Origin: an uncultured Thermoanaerobacterales bacterium
GTDB lineage: Bacteria; Bacillota; Clostridia; Christensenellales; UBA1242
Direction: 5' to 3'
Length of the DNA: 6,376 nucleotides
Assembly: GCA_949840475.1 (NCBI GenBank)
Contig: CATKXA010000062.1
Span: forward strand, 1 to 6,376
Shown one piece after another: positions 1 to 6,376 of the stretch. Position numbers and translations under genes: made by a program. The notes below the pieces were generated by a model that saw nothing but the letters and a program-made list of their open reading frames with translations, did not search any database and had not been told where the DNA came from. Numbering within the stretch: the first letter of the stretch is position 1; the number at the start of each line of letters is the position of its first letter.

Positions 1-1
1 A

Positions 2-523
2 TTAATAAACGTCATTTTACAAATTGCTTCAGCATATGGAAAGAGTAAATGCGACCAAAAAATACTAGGAACAACCTCAGCTAAAGAGTTCGCGAAAAAC
101 ATTTATAAAGGCAAATTTGTAGAAGATTTTTTTATTATATGCTTAAATAATTCAAACCACATTATTGCAACAAAACAGGTAAATAAAGGTACTAGCAGTG
201 AAGTAGCCGTTGACATTCGTTCATTAACAAAGATTGCTCTCGCAAACCAATGCGAAAGAATAATTTTGCTTCACAATCACCCAAGAGGCTTAGCAAGACC
301 ATCAGATGAAGATGTTGCTTTCACTTCTAAAATCATATTTAGTTGTATTATAAATAATATCGAAGTGCTTGACCATATTATTGTGGCAGAGGACGACACC
401 TTCTCGTTTGAAGAGTCAATGATACTTCGTGAACTCAAACGCGATGCCTTAAGAAAATTACCTTTCGACCAAAACGCAAAAGATAAGTTCGGTCAAGCTA
501 GCTCAAACTATTTGATAGGTTAA
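2..523 (+). CDS. radC: RadC-family JAMM/MPN-domain protein, 5' end missing
   Basis: The frame is open from base 2 to a TAA at 521-523, giving 173 visible residues; the true start lies left of the window. The visible part is the RadC JAB/MPN metalloprotease-like domain with its zinc-binding motif complete: the likely glutamate is E41 (in VEDFFIICLN), followed by H91-N-H93, seven residues, then S101-x-x-D104 (HNHPRGLARPSDED). The VDIRSLTKIAL and VLDHIIVAEDD stretches are as in RadC homologues of low-GC bacteria, where VDIR stands in for the classical VHPRE. The missing N-terminus would hold the helix-hairpin-helix region. About 40 residues follow the usual domain end (SFEES), a short charged C-terminal tail. 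RadC is a widespread family named for DNA repair, but its biochemical role is not settled. A TTG at 266 inside the domain is not the start, because conserved sequence continues upstream. Family assignment is secure. Confidence 0.9.
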   Translation, partial: LINVILQIASAYGKSKCDQKILGTTSAKEFAKNIYKGKFVEDFFIICLNNSNHIIATKQVNKGTSSEVAVDIRSLTKIALANQCERIILLHNHPRGLARPSDEDVAFTSKIIFSCIINNIEVLDHIIVAEDDTFSFEESMILRELKRDALRKLPFDQNAKDKFGQASSNYLIG

Positions 524-535
524 ATTATTTACAAC

Positions 536-567
536 AAAAAAAGCGAATTTAACATTCGCTTTTTTTT
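536..567. terminator. Bidirectional intrinsic terminator between radC and lysS
   Basis: A perfect 6-bp stem (GCGAAT 543-548, ATTCGC 554-559) with a 5-nt loop is flanked by seven A on the left (536-542) and eight T on the right (560-567). Read on plus, it ends in a T run 20-45 bases after the radC stop. Read on minus, it ends in a T run directly after the lysS stop at 570-572. The A and T tracts can extend the stem, so one element can terminate both convergent genes. Confidence 0.85.
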
Positions 568-569
568 AT

Positions 570-2126
570 TTAAAATGTAAATTGTTTTAAAAGCTTTTCT
601 TTTGGAACAGCCATTAAGAAGATGCCAAGCTTAGGACCAGATGATGCACCAAGCAACAAATTATACAGAATTTCAAAATATCTCTTTTGAGTCTTTTTAA
701 GCTCTGCTGGCTCCAAGTCAAGATATTTAACCACACCATAAAGCTCAGTCTGTAATTCATCACTCGAAGCATATGTTTTATCTAGTAGCTCAATCGTCTT
801 TTTCACCCAGCTCTTTTCATCGCTATTTAATGTGCTATAAAACTCAGTATTTGGCTCTGTAAGCAAATTAACTTGATACTCTTTGCCATAGGTTTCAACC
901 CAATACTTAGCTTTTTCAAGTCGTTCTTTATAATACTTAGACGCTGGGTCAGCGTTCTCTTTTTTCATTAACTCTGCAAGCATCCTTTCATTAAAGTTAA
1001 CGATAGGTAAAAATGTTGCAAGATAACTGAAATTTGGATAATTTAAATAGTCTTTAGTAACACCAGTATAGCTCAAAATTTCAGTATTGCCAGCATCAAG
1101 TTTACCGTCAAACATTGCTTTAACAAATCTATCAAACTCACTGTAATAACGAATAACATCGTTATCAAAAGCAATGTTAAAGCTTTGCATTGGCTTATAT
1201 TTTGCATATAGCCACAAAATTTGATGCTTGTCATAAACTTTAAGTAGTTCTGTTAAAGTTAAAACATTACCCTTAGATGAACTCATCTTGGCTCCGCCAC
1301 CTTTAACGCCAATAAAGTTAAAACCTTCACTTACAGGTGGTTCATAACCAAAAATCTCACGTGAAACACGTTCTGCAACATCGTGGCTACCATTTTTAGT
1401 GAAATGGTCCATTCCGCCAGACTCAAAGGCAACATTTTCTTCTTGCCAACGCATAGGCCAGTCAACTTTCCACTGAAGCTTAATATTTCTTGCCTCTAAA
1501 ACATTAATAGTTTTCTCTTCCCCGCAAGCACATTTATATTTAATATCCCCAGATTTTTCATCATAGCTCAAAATTGTTGTAAAGTCTTTGCCACATTTAT
1601 CACAATAGATACTAATAGGATAAAAGTTATCTCTCTCGCCCTCTTCTGCATCTTGAGTTCTAAAGCTATCAATAATATCAAAAATTTCACGACGCTTATC
1701 CATAGCGAGCTTGATTTTTTTAGCATATCTACCGCTTCTATACTCTTTAGCTTGATAGATGCATTCAGGCACAATACCAACAGCTTCAAGTTCACCTAAA
1801 AATCTCTTTTCAAAGTAACTTGCATAACTTTCACCTTCAGTAAAAGGACTAGGAACGTCAACATAAGGCATTCCAATATATTTATTAAATTCTTCAGGTA
1901 GACCTACTGGAGCTTTACGGAATCTATCAAATTCATCTATTGAAAAAATAAATCTAACATTTTTGCCCATTTTTTTAAGAGCAACCGCAACTAAATATGG
2001 AGTCAACACCTCTCTAAAATTACCAATGTGTACAAAGCCAGAAGGGCTTGCACCTGAAGCAATGGTGTAAACCTTCTCATTTGGTCTTTCCTTTATAATC
2101 TTTTCTGCAATCTCATTTGCCCACAT
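570..2126 (-). CDS. lysS: Class I lysyl-tRNA synthetase (archaeal-type LysRS1)
   Basis: This cytoplasmic enzyme attaches lysine to tRNA-Lys using ATP. The 518-residue protein shows the class I Rossmann signatures: the HIGH-type motif HIGN at about 33-36 within ASGASPSGFVHIGNFRE, and KMSSSKG at about 280-286. A zinc-ribbon-like insertion lies between them (C175-x2-C178 and C199-x-C201), followed by QWKVDWPMRW and an all-helical C-terminal half that should contact the anticodon. Motifs, length and order fit class I LysRS (COG1384, TIGR00467) and not the usual bacterial class II enzyme. I chose ATG 2126: AGGAG at 2134-2138 lies 7 bases upstream, and the conserved protein begins MWANEIAEKI. A longer reading from 2210 would add 28 non-conserved residues and run through the promoter. 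The gene is monocistronic, convergent with radC and divergent from the ATPase. No T-box leader fits upstream. The symbol lysS or lysK depends on the database. Confidence 0.95.
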   Translation of the reverse strand: MWANEIAEKIIKERPNEKVYTIASGASPSGFVHIGNFREVLTPYLVAVALKKMGKNVRFIFSIDEFDRFRKAPVGLPEEFNKYIGMPYVDVPSPFTEGESYASYFEKRFLGELEAVGIVPECIYQAKEYRSGRYAKKIKLAMDKRREIFDIIDSFRTQDAEEGERDNFYPISIYCDKCGKDFTTILSYDEKSGDIKYKCACGEEKTINVLEARNIKLQWKVDWPMRWQEENVAFESGGMDHFTKNGSHDVAERVSREIFGYEPPVSEGFNFIGVKGGGAKMSSSKGNVLTLTELLKVYDKHQILWLYAKYKPMQSFNIAFDNDVIRYYSEFDRFVKAMFDGKLDAGNTEILSYTGVTKDYLNYPNFSYLATFLPIVNFNERMLAELMKKENADPASKYYKERLEKAKYWVETYGKEYQVNLLTEPNTEFYSTLNSDEKSWVKKTIELLDKTYASSDELQTELYGVVKYLDLEPAELKKTQKRYFEILYNLLLGASSGPKLGIFLMAVPKEKLLKQFTF

Positions 2127-2133
2127 AATATTT

Positions 2134-2138
2134 CTCCT
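2134..2138 (-). promoter_or_regulatory. Shine-Dalgarno site fixing the lysS start
   Basis: AGGAG on the minus strand lies 7 bases before the ATG at 2126-2124. It supports this start over the in-frame ATG at 2210. Confidence 0.85.
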
Positions 2139-2150
2139 AACAATAGTAAT

Positions 2151-2179
2151 AATATATATATAATTACCACAAAAGTCAA
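2151..2179 (-). promoter_or_regulatory. Sigma-70/SigA-type promoter of lysS
   Basis: On the minus strand, TTGACT (2179-2174) is followed after exactly 17 bases by TATATT (2156-2151). These are near-consensus -35 and -10 boxes with optimal spacing. Transcription should begin around 2143-2145, leaving an mRNA leader of only about 18 bases that holds the AGGAG site. The spacer contains an alternating TA tract. The short leader argues against riboswitch or T-box control. The start site is a prediction from the boxes. Confidence 0.75.
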
Positions 2180-2252
2180 TTAAAATAAAAAAATACAAAA
2201 CTCCTTTCATAAAAAGCGTAGAGCAAAAATATACTTTAGCAGAGGAGTTACT

Positions 2253-4958
2253 ATGTCTATTTTAAATTCAAACCCAAACGAATTAATAAATGAATATTCT
2301 TCAAGCCTGAGCGGAATAAATGACGATACGGCAGTAAAAAACAAACAAGCTTACGGCGAAAACAAACTCGACCCACCTAAAAAGATAACTATGCTATCCC
2401 GCTTTGTTGCACAGTTTAAAAACTTAATGGTTATAATCCTTTTAATCTCTGCTGTTATATCAACAGTTATCGCTCTATGCACAAAAACATATAGCGACCT
2501 TTTTGAAGGCGGTCTTATCTTTATAATTGTAATTTTGAACGCTGTCATTGGCGTGATGCAAGAAAGACGTGCCGACCAAGCCATTGCTCTTTTGCACAAA
2601 AAAACTGAGCCCTTTGCTAAGGTCTATCGAAATGGCAAACTTGTAAAAATTCCAACTGAAGAAGTTGTTGTTGGCGATATAGTGTCAATTAAAGCTGGCG
2701 ATTATATCCCTGCTGATATCAGACTCATCGAAGCAAATAACTTAAAGTGCGACGAAAGCACCCTCACTGGAGAAAGCCATGCAGTATTTAAAAATGCCGA
2801 CGTTTTATTAAAGGACGAAACACCTATTGCTGAACAAGAGAACATGTGCTTTTCTGGAACTTCTTGTACATATGGCAATGCAAAAGGCATAGTTGTTCGA
2901 GTTGGCAAACAAACAGAAATGGGCAAGATTGCCAAGCTGTTGTCGTCATCTGTCAAAGAAAAAACACCACTTGAAAAGAACATAGATAAGATTGGTAAAT
3001 TCTTAACTTATGGCATCTTGGCAATAGTTGCCGTTGTATTTTTAGTAGAAATTATATTCGCTAAAAATATAAGCTTTATGGATTCATTTTTAATAGCAGT
3101 AGCTCTAGCAGTTGCTGCAATCCCTGAAAGCCTTACCGCCGTTATAACAATAGTTATGGCTCTTGGCGTCGAACGCCTTGCAAAAAAACAAGCCATTGTA
3201 AAAACCCTAAGCTCAGTAGAAACACTTGGCTGTTGTAATGTAATTTGCTCCGATAAAACTGGCACTCTTACTCAAAATAAAATGACAGTTAAACATATTT
3301 TTATCAATAATAAACTATCTAACGATTTTAAAAATGACAACAAAACTGCAGAAATATTTTATCAAGCACTAACGCTTTGCAACAACGCACAAGAGGACGA
3401 CAAAGGAAATATCATAGGCGACGCAACCGAAACAAGCTTATTTGCACTTGCAAAACAAAATAGCAGTTTTGATAGCTTTAAAACCTATCAAAGGCTTCAT
3501 GAGTTCCCGTTTGACTCAACAAGAAAAATTATGAGTACAATAAACAAAACTCCTAAAGGCAACAAAATGTACTCAAAAGGTGCTTACGACTATCTAATCA
3601 ATAGATGCACTAAGGTCATGATTGACGGCAAAGCTGTAAAGCTTACAAGTGAGCTACGAGCAAGCATTGACAATGCTGTATCCAGCCTTACAAAAAATGC
3701 AGAAAGAGTGCTCGCAATCACTGAAAAAGACAGCACTGCATCTACACTTAAAAATGAAACTGAAGACAACCTGACTTTCATAGGTCTTGTAGGAATTATT
3801 GACCCACCAAGAGCTGAAGCTAAGGACGCCATTGCTAAATGTCACAAGGCAGGCTTAAAACCAGTCATGATCACTGGCGACCACCCAGACACAGCCTTTG
3901 CAATAGCAAAAGAACTCAACATCGCTCAAAACAGAAGCCAAGTAATAACAGGGCTTGAGCTTGACGCTCTTTCAACCAAAGACTTAGCAAAAGAAATAGA
4001 AAAATATACAGTGTTTGCAAGAGTATCGCCAGAACATAAAGTTAAAATTGTCAAAGCTTTTAAAAAGTCTGGCAAGATTGTCGCAATGACTGGCGATGGT
4101 GTCAATGATGCACCGAGCTTAAAGGGTGCAGATATCGGCGTATGTATGGGCATCACTGGAACAGACGTAACAAAAAGCGTCGCTGACTTAATCATTACTG
4201 ACGACAACTACTCAACAATAATAGTTGCAATTAAACAAGGCAGAACTATTTACTCAAACATACAAAAAATAATTCAGTTCTTGCTCAGCACTAACGCAGT
4301 TGAGGTTCTAGGAATTTTTGTAGCAACTATTGTGATGCGAGATAGCGTGTTCTTGCTCCCTTCTCAAATACTGTTTATAAACCTAGTCACAGACAGTTTC
4401 CCAGCTTTTGCTCTTGGCATGGAAAAGCCAGAAAAAGGCATTATGGATGTACCACCAAGGGACCCTAAACAGACACTATTCTCGGGCAGAGTCGGCACAG
4501 GTATACTCTATCAATCTTTTGTTCAAACATTACTCGTTTTAGTTGTTTTCGTTGTCGGCGTAAACATTTATGATAACGCTGTTGCTAGCACAATGGTATT
4601 CTTAATTATCTGCTTGATGCAAATAATTCACGCAGTAAACTGTAAAACGCTTGATAGCATATTTAAAATGAATATCTTTAACAACTTAAGTTTCAATCTA
4701 AGCTTTTTAGGTTTGTTTGCACTGATTATGTTTGTTGCATTTGTGCCATTTATGCAAGTTGCTTTCAGCATAGTTCCACTCAATGGTATTCAGTGGCTGA
4801 TTGTCACACTCTCTAGCATAAGCATAATTCCGCTTGTTGAAATTTGTAAACTCATAGTCAATACTTATTATAAAAGAAAGGGCTTGATTGTTTCGAATAA
4901 CGCTCCACAAACTAAAAAACTAAACATTTTCAAAAAGAAGCAATCCGCTCGAAACTAA
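2253..4958 (+). CDS. SERCA-like P2A calcium-transporting P-type ATPase
   Basis: This 901-residue plasma-membrane pump should couple ATP hydrolysis to cation export, most likely Ca2+. Order: cation-ATPase N-terminal domain (about 1-55), M1-M2 (about 58-102), actuator domain with TGES 172-175, M3-M4 (about 250-304), phosphorylation motif DKTGTLT with D334, nucleotide-binding KGA at K442, then TGD 541-543 and TGDGVNDAP 613-621, and M5-M10 to about 870 with a basic tail. Ion-site residues match SERCA: E292 in M4, N681 and E684 in M5 (NAVE), N710, T713 and D714 in M6 (NLVTD). Two differences stand out: the M4 motif reads PESLT where Ca2+ pumps usually have PEGLP, and the M8 position matching SERCA E908 appears to be Q790. 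ATG 2253 has AGAGGAG (2241-2247) 5 bases upstream. The gene is divergent from lysS with no convincing promoter of its own. The calcium assignment rests on motifs; another cation is possible. Confidence 0.92.
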   Translation: MSILNSNPNELINEYSSSLSGINDDTAVKNKQAYGENKLDPPKKITMLSRFVAQFKNLMVIILLISAVISTVIALCTKTYSDLFEGGLIFIIVILNAVIGVMQERRADQAIALLHKKTEPFAKVYRNGKLVKIPTEEVVVGDIVSIKAGDYIPADIRLIEANNLKCDESTLTGESHAVFKNADVLLKDETPIAEQENMCFSGTSCTYGNAKGIVVRVGKQTEMGKIAKLLSSSVKEKTPLEKNIDKIGKFLTYGILAIVAVVFLVEIIFAKNISFMDSFLIAVALAVAAIPESLTAVITIVMALGVERLAKKQAIVKTLSSVETLGCCNVICSDKTGTLTQNKMTVKHIFINNKLSNDFKNDNKTAEIFYQALTLCNNAQEDDKGNIIGDATETSLFALAKQNSSFDSFKTYQRLHEFPFDSTRKIMSTINKTPKGNKMYSKGAYDYLINRCTKVMIDGKAVKLTSELRASIDNAVSSLTKNAERVLAITEKDSTASTLKNETEDNLTFIGLVGIIDPPRAEAKDAIAKCHKAGLKPVMITGDHPDTAFAIAKELNIAQNRSQVITGLELDALSTKDLAKEIEKYTVFARVSPEHKVKIVKAFKKSGKIVAMTGDGVNDAPSLKGADIGVCMGITGTDVTKSVADLIITDDNYSTIIVAIKQGRTIYSNIQKIIQFLLSTNAVEVLGIFVATIVMRDSVFLLPSQILFINLVTDSFPAFALGMEKPEKGIMDVPPRDPKQTLFSGRVGTGILYQSFVQTLLVLVVFVVGVNIYDNAVASTMVFLIICLMQIIHAVNCKTLDSIFKMNIFNNLSFNLSFLGLFALIMFVAFVPFMQVAFSIVPLNGIQWLIVTLSSISIIPLVEICKLIVNTYYKRKGLIVSNNAPQTKKLNIFKKKQSARN

Positions 4959-4962
4959 AACC

Positions 4963-5038
4963 TAAACTCGCCCTGCACTACTAAACCCGCCACATATTGC
5001 TAAACCCGAACCGTACTGCCCGACCCGAATACTAGTCA
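4963..5038. repeat. Imperfect 19-bp tandem repeats, three clear copies plus one weak
   Basis: Copies begin at 4963, 4982 and 5001 at an exact 19-base step, each opening with TAAAC(C/T)CG. By hand alignment they match each other at 12 to 14 of 19 positions. A weaker fourth unit at 5020-5038 keeps ACCCGAA. The block is about half G+C and C-rich on the plus strand, unlike the AT-rich surroundings. It starts 4 bases after the ATPase stop. No open frame, spacers or known repeat family explains it. Confidence 0.6.
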
Positions 5039-5060
5039 GCAATGCTGACGGAGGGGTTTA
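5035..5060. repeat. Perfect hairpin plus GGAGGGGTTTA block, possible small palindromic repeat remnant
   Basis: GTCAGC (5035-5040), AAT loop and GCTGAC (5044-5049) form a perfect 6-bp hairpin, followed by GGAGGGGTTTA (5050-5060). GGGTTTA at 5054-5060 is the exact reverse complement of the TAAACCC that opens the tandem copies at 4982 and 5001, so a larger stem enclosing the hairpin is possible. There is no T run, so this is not a standard terminator. Read on minus, TAAACCCCTCCGTCAGC recalls short palindromic repeats I associate with gut Clostridia genomes; that link is from memory and unchecked. Confidence 0.5.
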
Positions 5061-5120
5061 ATTAACTATCATCTCTTACTCATTATTCTCTTAAATATAA
5101 GCTTATTTAAAGATTAAATA

Positions 5121-5152
5121 AAAAACAGCACCCATAGTTTAGGGTGCTGTTT
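5121..5152 (-). terminator. Intrinsic terminator of the uppS operon, possibly also serving the ATPase
   Basis: An 11-bp perfect stem (AAACAGCACCC 5123-5133 with GGGTGCTGTTT 5142-5152) encloses an 8-base loop. On the minus strand the GC-rich stem runs into TTTTTT ATTT, a proper U tract, just after the stop at 5161-5159. On the plus strand it is followed only by TTTAAATATTT, so termination of the ATPase transcript here would be weaker. Confidence 0.85.
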
Positions 5153-5158
5153 AAATAT

Positions 5159-5809
5159 TTATGCATTAGTGTTTTCAGCTTTTGTTTTTTTACGTTTTAC
5201 AAAATGCAATATTAGCTTAAACATGAATGCCACAAAAATTATTGCTAGGAATACATACAAAATTATGTTGGTTGCATTAGGAAAAATCATACATATAAAA
5301 GTGACAATTAATCCACAAACAAGGTTGCCAGTTATAACGCTTACCATAACTTGCCAAAAGTTTAAGCCAAGAAGTACTGCTAGGCAAGTACCAGTCCAAA
5401 CGCCTGTTAGCGGTACTGGAAAAGCTACAAATAAGAACACACTTAGCATTTTAATAATTGTACTTTTTACTACACTCTTGTTTTGTACATCAGACGACAC
5501 TTTGTCCTTTTTGGTTTCAATATCGCCTGTAAAAAATACAACAATTTTTCTAAAGAACTTTTTGGTGTTTAGCCATTTATAAATGGGTTTAAATATCAGT
5601 GCCAAAATAGGGACAACTATTATGCTTCCTAAAAAGCCACAACCAAAAGCTTGCATAGCACTTAGCGGTTTAGTCCAAAAACTACTGCTCATGCCAAAAG
5701 GTATCGCACCTTTTAGTTCAATCATTGGAACGATAGCTATAATAATAGTAGCGAGCACTGCGTTATCGCCAAAAAGTGTACTAAAAAATTTTGCAATAGC
5801 TTCAGTCAT
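5159..5809 (-). CDS. Small multidrug export-family (COG2426) integral membrane protein
   Basis: The 216-residue protein is largely hydrophobic, with membrane segments at about 14-30, 52-75, 118-148, 150-176 and 180-204, a charged cytoplasm-like stretch at about 80-117 (GDIETKKDKV) and a basic tail (VKRKKTK). Two conserved proline/glycine motifs mark the family: PMIELKGAIPFG (28-39) and FPVPLTGVWTG (130-140). These fit the Pfam family Sm_multidrug_ex (PF06695). Despite its name, the family has no well-established substrate, so the transport role is inference. ATG 5809 is preceded by AGAGGG (5815-5820) 5 bases upstream. It follows uppS by 17 bases on the same strand and is probably cotranscribed; the terminator at 5121-5152 closes the unit. 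The neighbour raises the possibility of a lipid-related or envelope role, but nothing here shows it. Confidence 0.85.
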   Translation of the reverse strand: MTEAIAKFFSTLFGDNAVLATIIIAIVPMIELKGAIPFGMSSSFWTKPLSAMQAFGCGFLGSIIVVPILALIFKPIYKWLNTKKFFRKIVVFFTGDIETKKDKVSSDVQNKSVVKSTIIKMLSVFLFVAFPVPLTGVWTGTCLAVLLGLNFWQVMVSVITGNLVCGLIVTFICMIFPNATNIILYVFLAIIFVAFMFKLILHFVKRKKTKAENTNA

Positions 5810-5826
5810 TATTGCCCTCTATAAAT

Positions 5827-6376
5827 TTATTCTTTAATTGCTCCAAATCTACGATCTCTGCTCTGATAAGCTTTTAGTGCCTCGTATAGCTCTTTTTTCT
5901 TAAAGTCTGGCCAGTAAGTTTTAGGAAAATATAACTCAGCATAAGCTATTTGCCATAGCATAAAGTTACTTAAACGAAGCTCCCCGCTTGTTCTAACTAC
6001 AAAGTCAAGAGGCTCTTGACCTTTGGTATATAAATTGTCTTCGATTATCTTTTTATCGACTTGGTTTACGCCGCTTTTTATAATGTTGTTAACAGCATAA
6101 ACAAGTTCGTCTTGACCACTATAGTTGATACCAAGGTTTAATGTAAACTCTGTAAAGTCTTTTGTTTGCTCCATTGTTTTTTCAGCAGCAGTTGCTAAGT
6201 CTTTTGGGAACTTTGTGTAATCGCCCATAATGTTTAGCTTTGCCCTTGGAAACTTCTTTAAAAAGTCTTTGCTCACATACTTTCTAAAAGCATTGATTAA
6301 AAAATCAATCTCTGCCTTTGGTCTGTTCCAATTCTCAGTAGAAAAAGCATAGATACTAACTGTAGGTATCTTATAA
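5827..6376 (-). CDS. uppS: Undecaprenyl diphosphate synthase (cis-prenyltransferase), N-terminus missing
   Basis: The enzyme adds isopentenyl units in cis to farnesyl diphosphate to make the C55 lipid carrier for peptidoglycan and wall polymers. The frame is open from the right edge (first full codon 6375-6373) to TAA at 5829-5827, giving 182 residues. Family signatures: YAFSTENWNRP (visible 9-19), RTSGE (128-132), R134-L-S136-NF, and AYAELYF with E147, then WPDF. Arginines, serine and glutamate keep the spacing of E. coli R194, R200, S202 and E213, so about 66 N-terminal residues, including the MDGNGRW segment with the catalytic aspartate, lie outside. The usual NYGGR motif reads NYSGQ (84-88). 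A GTG at 6276 is not the start, because conserved sequence continues upstream of it. It is the upstream gene of a pair with the COG2426 protein; the promoter is outside the window. Confidence 0.93.
   Translation of the reverse strand, partial: YKIPTVSIYAFSTENWNRPKAEIDFLINAFRKYVSKDFLKKFPRAKLNIMGDYTKFPKDLATAAEKTMEQTKDFTEFTLNLGINYSGQDELVYAVNNIIKSGVNQVDKKIIEDNLYTKGQEPLDFVVRTSGELRLSNFMLWQIAYAELYFPKTYWPDFKKKELYEALKAYQSRDRRFGAIKE

Noticed and set aside
1568..1795. Second minus-strand frame within lysS
   Set aside because: It is an alternative frame of the LysRS coding sequence with no independent motif or ribosome site.
2127..2210. N-terminal extension of LysRS from an upstream in-frame ATG at 2210
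   Set aside because: The added 28 residues are not conserved in the family and run through the -35/-10 promoter. The ATG at 2126 has a well-placed AGGAG.
2127..2252. T-box or riboswitch leader for lysS
   Set aside because: The predicted transcript leader is only about 18 bases, too short for any such element.
2351..4910. Several minus-strand open frames of 63-93 codons inside the ATPase gene
   Set aside because: They lie wholly within a gene with complete P-type ATPase motifs and have no recognisable domains; they are shadows.
4963..5038. CRISPR array
   Set aside because: The 19-bp units are contiguous, with no unique spacers between them, and are too short and too divergent; no cas genes are present.
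5091..5110. AT-rich near-palindrome TTAAATATAAGCTTATTTAA
   Set aside because: It pairs only with a bulge and is all weak A-T pairs around AAGCTT; this is expected by chance in AT-rich DNA, and the strong terminator lies just beyond.
5169..5837. Plus-strand open frames (5169-5582 and 5583-5837)
   Set aside because: They are antisense shadows of the COG2426 membrane protein gene, with no family motifs; the minus-strand gene has clear motifs, a ribosome site and a terminator.

Overview
The window is AT-rich DNA with five protein genes, tightly packed and all ending in TAA. It looks like a low-GC bacterium, most plausibly an uncultured, gut-type relative of the Bacillota (Firmicutes). The support is strong Shine-Dalgarno sites (AGGAG, AGAGGAG, AGAGGG), short intergenic gaps with intrinsic terminators, a Firmicutes-style RadC variant, and tryptophan read from TGG with no in-frame TGA. 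No 16S or other taxonomic marker is present, so this placement is inference.

Layout from left to right: (1) the 3' two thirds of a RadC-family JAMM/MPN protein gene on the plus strand (2-523, 5' end outside the window); (2) a symmetrical hairpin (536-567) serving as terminator for both radC and the convergent next gene; (3) a class I (archaeal-type) lysyl-tRNA synthetase gene on the minus strand (570-2126) with a clear sigma-70-type promoter; (4) a divergent plus-strand gene for a SERCA-like P2A calcium-transporting P-type ATPase (2253-4958); (5) a 200-bp convergent intergenic region with imperfect 19-bp tandem repeats, a perfect small hairpin next to a GGAGGGGTTTA block, and an intrinsic terminator; (6) a minus-strand pair, uppS (C-terminal three quarters, running off the right edge) followed 17 bp later by a COG2426-type 'small multidrug export' membrane protein gene.

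The genes are mostly housekeeping and do not form one pathway: DNA-repair-associated RadC, tRNA charging, cation export, and undecaprenyl diphosphate synthesis for cell-wall lipid carrier. I see no defence island, phage, insertion sequence, CRISPR array or biosynthetic cluster, and no convincing undescribed system. The parts most worth a second look are the tandem-repeat/hairpin block at 4963-5060, the class I LysRS in a bacterium, the PESL variant in the ATPase ion-binding helix, and the pairing of uppS with an uncharacterised membrane protein.
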